Position numbers and translations under genes: made by a program. Source: Falciphora oryzae (taxonomy: Eukaryota; Ascomycota; Sordariomycetes; Magnaporthales; Magnaporthaceae). From it: DNA of 64,000 nucleotides. This document shows, one piece after another, positions 58,326 through 64,000 of this stretch. Below the pieces are notes generated by a model, which worked only from the letters and a program-made list of their open reading frames with translations, was not told the DNA's origin and did no database searches. The stretch's first letter is position 1; the number at the start of each line of letters is the position of its first letter. Location: the NCBI GenBank assembly GCA_000733355.1, contig JNVV01000001.1, positions 4,242,069 to 4,306,068 of the forward strand. The letters are read 5' to 3'.

Positions 58326-58648
58326 ACATTAGAGAGCAGCCGGCGCGCATTCTCATCGCCGAGGTCTTGGACAAGGCGACGGGATCAATCGACAGGATCG
58401 GCATGCTGTGCCTCCCGGACGCGGACGGTAAGGGAGCGCTGGTTATCCTGCATGAACTTCTGGCTCCGTACATCCGGGAGTTGCTTGGGAACGACGACAA
58501 GTCCTCGCCGCTCCCGGCCTCCGGACCCTACCATAACGCCTGCGTGAGGATAAGAACGCTTCATATTGCGGGCCAGCGGCCGGGGCCAGCATGGCATGCG
58601 ATAACACGATGCGGTTTCCCGGTATACAAAAAACCGGGGTCGAACTAA
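56589..58648 (+). CDS. FMT1: Mitochondrial methionyl-tRNA formyltransferase
   Basis: Modelled as join(56589..56892, 56990..57210, 57291..57418, 57478..58648), 607 residues. Branch points TGCTAACAG and AGCTAACAC support the second and third introns. The first junction (GTACGT...GTAAG) is the least certain. The N-terminus (RCARRRGLLAASLVSSRQNARFFSRS) is a classic mitochondrial presequence. The catalytic region is clear: IAVSYGRFIP, GGLNLHPSLLPD-LRGAAPIQWAI (Asn and His) and DRGDILAQ (Asp). The enzyme transfers formyl from 10-formyl-THF to Met-tRNA for mitochondrial initiation. The C-terminal domain is inflated by a Gln tract (58009-58057), a Lys run (58230-58250) and Ser-then-Gly runs (58275-58322), which explain a length well above typical fungal homologues. 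Confidence 0.9.
58009..58057 (+). repeat. CAG/CAA repeat encoding polyglutamine in FMT1
   Basis: About 16 Gln codons with one Arg interruption, mixing CAG and CAA, inside the C-terminal half of the formyltransferase. Confidence 0.9.
58230..58322 (+). repeat. AAG, AGC and GGC runs encoding poly-Lys, poly-Ser, poly-Gly in FMT1
   Basis: Three successive trinucleotide runs separated by a short acidic piece: six or so AAG codons, five AGC codons and about ten GGC codons, all in the FMT1 frame. Confidence 0.88.
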
Positions 58649-59236
58649 TGAGTAGGGAAGGCAGCCTTTGGCACGTGTCTTTACGATACAGCCATACAAT
58701 TTCGCTCCTCTAGACGCGCTTATAGTCTTCCTCGCTAGTGCGCGCATTCTTCTACTACACATGATGTAATCGCTTCTGGGTCGCATCGTGATGAAGCCTT
58801 GTAATAATGTTACAATTGGCGGTGCCCGTGACACCATAGTCATATGTAGTGCACAGCGTCGTGCTGCACACTAGCTAGAAAAGCTAGTAGTTTGTGTGAA
58901 GTGGTGCCTCGTCTCGCCGAAGTGGCCACCTTCAACTTCCTTGCCTCGCGCGAGGTCTTTGTTGTCCGTAATCCTCCGAATCCTTCCGTCATAATCATCA
59001 CAAAGCCACAACAAACGCGTACAGGTAAAATTCACAAACGCCCCATATGTCTCTCAATCGGACGTTGGTACAAAGATCAGGCGCGAGATTTCTTGCTGCC
59101 CAGCGAGCGGGATCTTCACCACACTGTGGGAATGAATCACAGTCGGCCTCGTGCGGCAGACGGCTCAGGTCGACAAGGGCTCAGGTCAATTGAGCCCTCG
59201 CGGTACTCCTGAGCAGGTTGGTACCGTGTATCCAAC
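58649..59236. other. Convergent 3' flanks, no gene seen
   Basis: About 590 nt between the FMT1 and STF2-like stop codons. A small inverted motif (CTAGCTAGAAAAGCTAG) lies near 58872. No coding sequence supported. Confidence 0.55.
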
Positions 59237-60133
59237 TTAGACGCTCTTTCCGAGCTTGTCCTCGTCGGCGATGCTGCCGTTGCTGGACGAGGTGTCCGTC
59301 TTGGTCAGCATGTCGTCGTCCTCGGCCTCGGGGCCGTGGAGGCTCTCCTCGAAGACAGGCTCTTGCTCGTTCACGTCGAACTTGGTCTTGAAGTCGTGCA
59401 GGCCGCTTGTGTAGCTGCTGCTGTTGGATCGGCGGCGGGCGTTGGCAAAGTTGAAATGCTCGTCCATGATGTCGTCGCCAGTGGTGCCCCTGTTGAAATC
59501 GTCATTATTGTCAGCGCATGGTTCTTTCTTGGGGCCGAGGGCAACTCAAATCCTGGCCGATGCAGGTTTCGGCGGCAATAAAAGCGGGCGGGCGGGCAGG
59601 TGCAGATGGGGTGCAGGGGAGGTGGTGCCAATGTGGAAACGGACAAGCGTGAGTGGTCCCACCGGGGGACGCCGCCGTGTAAGTAGTCGGACGCTAGGTC
59701 GATTGAGGGTTGAAGCAATGGGCGGACAGAGTGCAGCAGGATGATAGGGGGGACGTGAGGGTCAGAGCGTCACAGCATCATCGGCCCCAAACGTACCAAT
59801 TGGCCTTGCCACCGCCGTTCTTCTTGATCTTCTTGGGTTCGGCATCAGTGAAGCCGTGTTTGGCAAAGTATTTGGGGATGTGCTCCTCTGGCAGGGCAGT
59901 GCCGTTGGCCAGAGCGGCGTGGTTGCGGTCGTTGGCCTTGTGCGAGCGGGTCACTGTTGAAGCCGATAGGGCCGTGCTGTCAGCATTGGTCAAGCGAGTC
60001 TGGTGTAGTCTGGGGTTTGGTTCGATTCTCAACGTTCAACTATCTGGCCAGGGGGCGCTCTCCCAGCCATATAGGGGAGCCAGCCAAATCGCCACGACCA
60101 ATCGCTCGATGGGGGAGGACGAATGCACTTACT
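59237..60133 (-). CDS. STF2-like small protein (ATP-synthase stabilising factor family)
   Basis: Modelled as complement(join(59237..59489, 59797..59953, 60133)), 136 residues. The initiator codon is split: the A at 60133 is the last base of the leader exon (CATCAAGA, donor GTAAGT), and TG opens the next exon after CTTCAACAG, giving MTRSHKANDRNH. No other in-frame ATG gives the family N-terminus. The second junction (GTACGT...TTCAACAG) joins KANW to GTTGDDIMDEHFNF. The family signature PEEHIPKYFAKHGF, followed by KKNGGGKANW and FNFANARRRSNSSSY, matches fungal Stf2-like proteins. In yeast these are small, hydrophilic proteins tied to F1Fo-ATPase regulation and desiccation tolerance. The C-terminus is acidic and Ser-rich. 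Introns of 307 and 179 nt are long for this genome. Confidence 0.85.
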
Positions 60134-61948
60134 CTTGATGGATTACTTTGATGTTTGTGATTGTGAAATGGATGGGAAGTGATATTTGTTAGATGTTCAA
60201 TGGAAACCGAGTCTCGCGATATCCGAAGCTGGGACAGACGTGGCCCCTGGGTATTTTAAGTTTGTGTTAGCGCGGCTGCTGGAAAATGCGGGGTCGGGGG
60301 CGGTTTTGGTCAAACAAGCAGCGCACTTGACTGGAGGGCCAAGCCTGGGGAAGAAGGGCGATCGGGGAGGATGATGATACGGGTTCGGGTTGCTGTTCGG
60401 GCTGCAAGAACAAAGAGATAGCTCTTTTGGGGGATTTGTGCTTACAGTGATCAATGGGCCGCAGAGAGCAGTGTCAAACGGCTACGTTATGGGGTGGGGT
60501 GAGATGTCGGCGAGTTGGAAACGCAGAGCGGAACCTTGGACGGATGGATGGATGGGGGAGAGGGCGAGTTATTATTGACGTAATGTAGGAGGCCGTTCGG
60601 GATGGATGGTTGGCTTGGCCGCTGTGAAAGAGGCGAGAGGTGGATGGAGGAGCAGATGGGTGGGTGGGAGCGAGGACAGGGTGGAGGGCGGGATTGCGTT
60701 TGTTCTTGTATGCTCTGTGCCTCTGATACGAGGGGAACCCAATGCAGAAGGCAGGCTAGGTGGTCGTGTGATGTACAGTGATGCAAACTGTGAAGAGATG
60801 ATGGTATGGTGTGCGGAGAGAAGACCAGACGGCTCTCTCGACGGGAGTGCCCTTTTGAACGCGAGGCACAAGAAGCTTCTAAGATGGCCCAATGGGATCG
60901 GCGGATTCCAGACAGACAACCCGGCCATCAGGCGAGCTTTACTGCAGACGATCCATTTTGCCATTGCCTGCTACGAGCTGCCTATGCAAGCCCATGCCCC
61001 AGTCCCGGCCAGGGGTATCCGCCATCAACGGTAGTCGCGTGACTTGATGCAACTAATGGACTGACTCCCAAAATTGGGTGGGGCCATGGCGTGCCGGGCG
61101 CCCGCAGTGGGCGTTGGGGTCCTGCGTACAGTGGGAAGATGGCATGGAAACGCGCAGAAACGTGCTCAAGGGTAGGCGAAGCCACCTGTGCTGTGCGTAG
61201 ACTTGGACCGTGGGCCCTCAATACCCGGCCTTGGAACAAGATGGAAAGGACACGTCAGAAAACGAAAAGGTCATTGAAAATGAGCACACGCACGTACACC
61301 ATCCGCCCCGTCGATGGGTCACTGCGGACCCCGGAATCGATATCGGATTCCTCGAGGTATGGAATTGAGAATTCGATTCCCTTCGGGGCTGGGGCGACAA
61401 AGAGGCATGAAGATGGAGACTCGGGCTCACCCCTGCTCAATGGCAGCAGCCCGGCCCATTGATTCCACTGCCGACCCCTCTCGGCAGTCCGTCTCGTGCC
61501 ATGTTTTGCTCTTCGCATCCGCAATTGACCAGTCAGAGCGCTTCATCATTGGCTCGCTTTCTCCCAGCCATCCGAGCCGTCGATGGAACCTCGACCAGAG
61601 GCAAGTTTGCCTCGTTGCGAAACTGGCACTGGCTGGCTGACCGGCTCCGCTAGAGTCGAAGCTCGTTTCCTATTCCAGCCCAGCAGAAGCCAATATGCGG
61701 CTTGCAGCTGGTGACATCAGCTGGACCCACTGCGACTCGTCTCAGACTCTCAGGTACGGTCGAGACTCCGGCGCAACCTGCAAAATGCGGGGTACTCCAT
61801 ACTGGAATGCTTGCGGTAATGGACCGTTGGCCACCCGGGCCCGGGGAGTGAGCGCCCTCTTCCGTTAGCGCCACCAGAGGCCAGTCCTGCCAGGAATGGC
61901 GCCCACATTGCTCACAACCCTCTTCCCAAGAAGTGTCCGCGTCCCGTC

Positions 61949-62030
61949 NNNNNNNNNNNNNNNNNNNNNNNNNNNNNNNNNNNNNNNNNNNNNNNNNNNN
62001 NNNNNNNNNNNNNNNNNNNNNNNNNNNNNN
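61949..62030. other. Assembly gap (82 N)
   Basis: 82 unknown bases directly followed, nine bases later, by a 12-nt tandem repeat, suggesting that a repeat array caused the gap. Confidence 0.97.
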
Positions 62031-62039
62031 GTTCTAGCG

Positions 62040-62068
62040 CTCAGATCAGAACTCAGATCAGAACTCAG
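62040..62068. repeat. 12-nt tandem repeat at a gap edge (CTCAGATCAGAA)
   Basis: Two full units and a partial third immediately after the gap. The array may extend into the unknown bases. Confidence 0.8.
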
Positions 62069-63475
62069 CTCGAAACGACGCACAGGGACGGAGCCCAAGC
62101 CTGCCAAGCCATGATGGCTCTCGCGGCATGATGGAGAGCTCCGGTACGGCCTTGTGGTGTCAGTCCGGCGTCCGTCCCAGAGGTCAGGTGAGCCCAGCCT
62201 CCAATTTCCCCGCCGGCTCGTGGTTACTTGCCTCCCGCGTTCCACCGTCCGCGGATCCGTAGCGCACTTTTTCCCTTGTGGATTCCCCTGACTCAAAGGT
62301 CATGAGGCTTCACTTGTGTCCGAACCAGGCAAGCCGCTGTGTGACGGCCCGGCTGGACCTTGCTAGAATGGCCTTCCGTGGGAAACGGGCACAACGTGGC
62401 TCAGGGGCGTCAACGGATGACAGCAGCGCCCTCGCGCTTGTTGGGCCGTCCGCATCTCTAGAAAGGGGTCAAGGGGCAGGGGCAGTGGCATGGACGCGGG
62501 CCGTTGGCGCATATCTGGGTGGAATGGAAAGCCGTCACTGCTAGGACACGCGACTCGGATTGCAATTCGAAGCGGACCCCTGGATGTTGCCTCCAGAGTC
62601 CCCGCCAGCCTTGGCCTAGACCGCTGGGTGCTCCGCCCCATATCCACTGTCCGCCTGGAAACGCCTGGCAGATCCGTTTCGTTGGGCTTCTTCCACGACA
62701 AAACATGCATCACAATGTGCTTTGAGCGAGAGCATGATGGCATCCACTCAACTGCGAACCTCTCGCCGTCGCGGGGCTTTATTGGGTCGCATGTGATGCC
62801 TTTGTTCGACTTGTTGCCCTATTCGAGTTCGAGTTAGTCATGGCATGGTGGAATCGAAATCAGGAAAGCATCACGTCACATCACGAAGGCAAGCCCACAG
62901 CGAAAAAGACCCCGACAAACCTCCGACATCGGAAATGCCATACTCGCAGGTCTTCGGGAAAGAGACTAAAGAAGCACTAACATGCGGTTCCCATGCTGAG
63001 CGATTTGAAATGCATATCAAGTAGCAAATCTCGATACTCCCACTCACAGTTATCCTGTTGCATCTTGCACCGTGGAGTTCGCCTCTCATGCTGAAGCTGG
63101 GAGGCGAGCCCCACAGTGCCTGATTTTATCCCACTCACTGTCATCGCATTTGTAAGAGGTCCAGCCAAAATACGTATTTCCGGTTTTCCATGGGCGCAAA
63201 AAAGTCTGGACGTCGCGAGCCAAACAAAGGGTATCGAGTAAAGCCTCGGTCACATACTCTTAATACAAGCCGACACGGCCAACGTTGAATCACCTCTAAT
63301 TTGAATCACACATCCTTGACTGCGCTTTTTGCTCGTGTCCCCGTTTGGCGCCCCGAGGCCGCCCCCCGCATTGCGAATTCCAGGGTCTGTCCGACTCCCG
63401 TCGGCGAACTTGCCCCTCCTTGTTTTTATGCGTGCGACAATAGGGGCCTCCTAAAAGAACACAAAGAAAGATAAA

Positions 63476-64000
63476 ATGTCACCAGCAGCAATCACCATAG
63501 ACACGACGCCGGACCTAGATCCGGTCGTCCCATCCGCCGCCGCAAATGGCACCGCCAGCCACAGGACCCTGCTGCTCGCGACCCCGGCCCTCGCGTCGCA
63601 GCAGAGCGCCATGGCCGACACCCTGACCGCGGTCCAGCGCGGCGACGCCACCACCACCACCACCCCCACTGCCTCCTCATCCAAACCAGAGCTCTACATG
63701 CTGGACCGCCTGGCCGCCGGCCTCGTCAGCCTCGCGCCCGCATCCTACGACCTCGTCCTCGTCCTGTCGGGCGCCGACGCCGCCCAGCGCGCCGAGGCGA
63801 CGGCCCTGCTCGCTCGCCGCGACGTCTTCGCCCGCGTCGCCGCCGCCATGAGGCCCGGCGCCCCGCTGCGCGCCCGGGGCGGCGACGGCGCCGGCCTCGA
63901 CCCCGCCGTCGCGAGGGAGGCCATCCTGGCCGGTCTAGTTGAGGCCACGGATGGGAGCGGGGGCTTTACCAAGCCCGAGTTCGAGGAGGGTGCCGCGGTG
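63476..64000 (+). CDS. DRE2: Fe-S cluster assembly protein Dre2/anamorsin, 5' part
   Basis: 175 codons from an ATG at 63476 (context AAGATAAAATGTC) run open to the window end. The N-terminus SPAAITIDTTPD, then HRTLLLATPALA, LYMLDRLAAGLVSLAP and SYDLVLVL match the methyltransferase-like N-terminal domain of Dre2. GGFTKPEFEEGAAV at the right edge is the region where the family turns into its linker. The two cysteine motifs that bind Fe-S clusters would lie beyond the window. Dre2 with Tah18 supplies electrons to cytosolic Fe-S protein assembly. Relative to typical members it carries an extra Thr/Ser-rich insert (run of five Thr) near residue 60. No intron is seen in this part. Confidence 0.86.
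   Translation, partial: MSPAAITIDTTPDLDPVVPSAAANGTASHRTLLLATPALASQQSAMADTLTAVQRGDATTTTTPTASSSKPELYMLDRLAAGLVSLAPASYDLVLVLSGADAAQRAEATALLARRDVFARVAAAMRPGAPLRARGGDGAGLDPAVAREAILAGLVEATDGSGGFTKPEFEEGAAV

Larger units (their letters stand above)
60134..63475. other. About 3.3 kb without a supported gene, including an assembly gap
   Basis: Divergent upstream region of the STF2-like gene (-) and DRE2 (+). The leader exon of the STF2-like transcript begins somewhere right of 60133. G-rich TGGATGG repeats occur near 60540-60670. The N-run at 61949-62030 is followed by a short tandem repeat. Nothing has protein-family support. Confidence 0.55.

Noticed and set aside
57472..58500. A 342-codon open frame antisense to FMT1
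   Set aside because: It mirrors the trinucleotide repeats of FMT1 (poly-Cys, poly-Phe, poly-Pro) and the sense strand encodes a recognised enzyme.
60014..60030. GGTTCGATTCTC, a second tRNA B-box match
   Set aside because: The T-arm has a mismatch, no acceptor stem forms, and it lies inside intron 1 of the STF2-like gene.
1..64000. CRISPR arrays, bacterial-type operons, rRNA operon or biosynthetic gene cluster
   Set aside because: No spaced repeats of that kind, no ribosome-binding sites or polycistronic layout, no rRNA, and no PKS/NRPS/terpene core enzyme in any frame; this is fungal nuclear DNA.

Overview
The window reads as nuclear DNA of a filamentous ascomycete (Pezizomycotina, most likely Sordariomycetes). 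The evidence is GC-rich coding sequence, short introns of mostly 60-130 nt with GTRNGT donors and CTAAC/CTGAC branch points, gene-free stretches of several kilobases, one relic with the footprint of repeat-induced point mutation (RIP), and a gene set typical of moulds. Two runs of N mark assembly gaps (31444-31557 and 61949-62030). Intron boundaries were placed by hand from splice signals and frame continuity, so they are models, not transcript-backed structures.

Left part (1-28 kb), mostly conserved genes. It opens with a C-to-T-mutated mobile-element ORF on the minus strand (1-1359). Next come a kynurenine formamidase (BNA7 type, 1907-2927) and a convergent monocarboxylate-type MFS transporter (3395-5120). 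About 6 kb without a supported gene lead to a transcription factor with an unusual C-terminal Zn2Cys6 domain (11135-13325), whose spliced leader carries a 177-codon upstream ORF. Another 6.3 kb without a gene leads to a B-type mitotic cyclin (20390-22787), followed by the calcium-regulated mitochondrial aspartate/glutamate carrier (AGC1 type, 25602-27972).

Middle part (29-52 kb), accessory in character. A Rad5/Rad16-like SNF2 ATPase (minus strand, interrupted by a gap) is divergent from an NLR-like gene. The NLR-like gene joins an N-terminal helical domain, a NACHT NTPase and two C2H2 fingers, in one uninterrupted frame, to the N-terminus, zinc finger and SCA7 domain of Sgf73, the SAGA deubiquitinase-module anchor. 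This looks like an NLR with an integrated chromatin-complex subunit and is the most interesting feature of the window. It is followed by a 1041-residue single-exon fusion of a rhodopsin/PTH11-like seven-helix domain to an L-fucose-permease-like MFS transporter, a membrane-anchored amidohydrolase ending in KDEL, and a large fungal protein of unknown function that appears frameshifted.

Right part (52-64 kb), mostly conserved again: a DHA2/VBA-like MFS transporter, an acidic protein of unknown function, mitochondrial methionyl-tRNA formyltransferase (FMT1) swollen by homopeptide tracts, a small STF2-like protein whose start codon is split by an intron, and the 5' part of DRE2 (anamorsin) running off the window end. 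The conserved genes are not an operon or an evident pathway cluster. The 29-52 kb stretch is the part that suggests gain, fusion and decay of lineage-specific genes.
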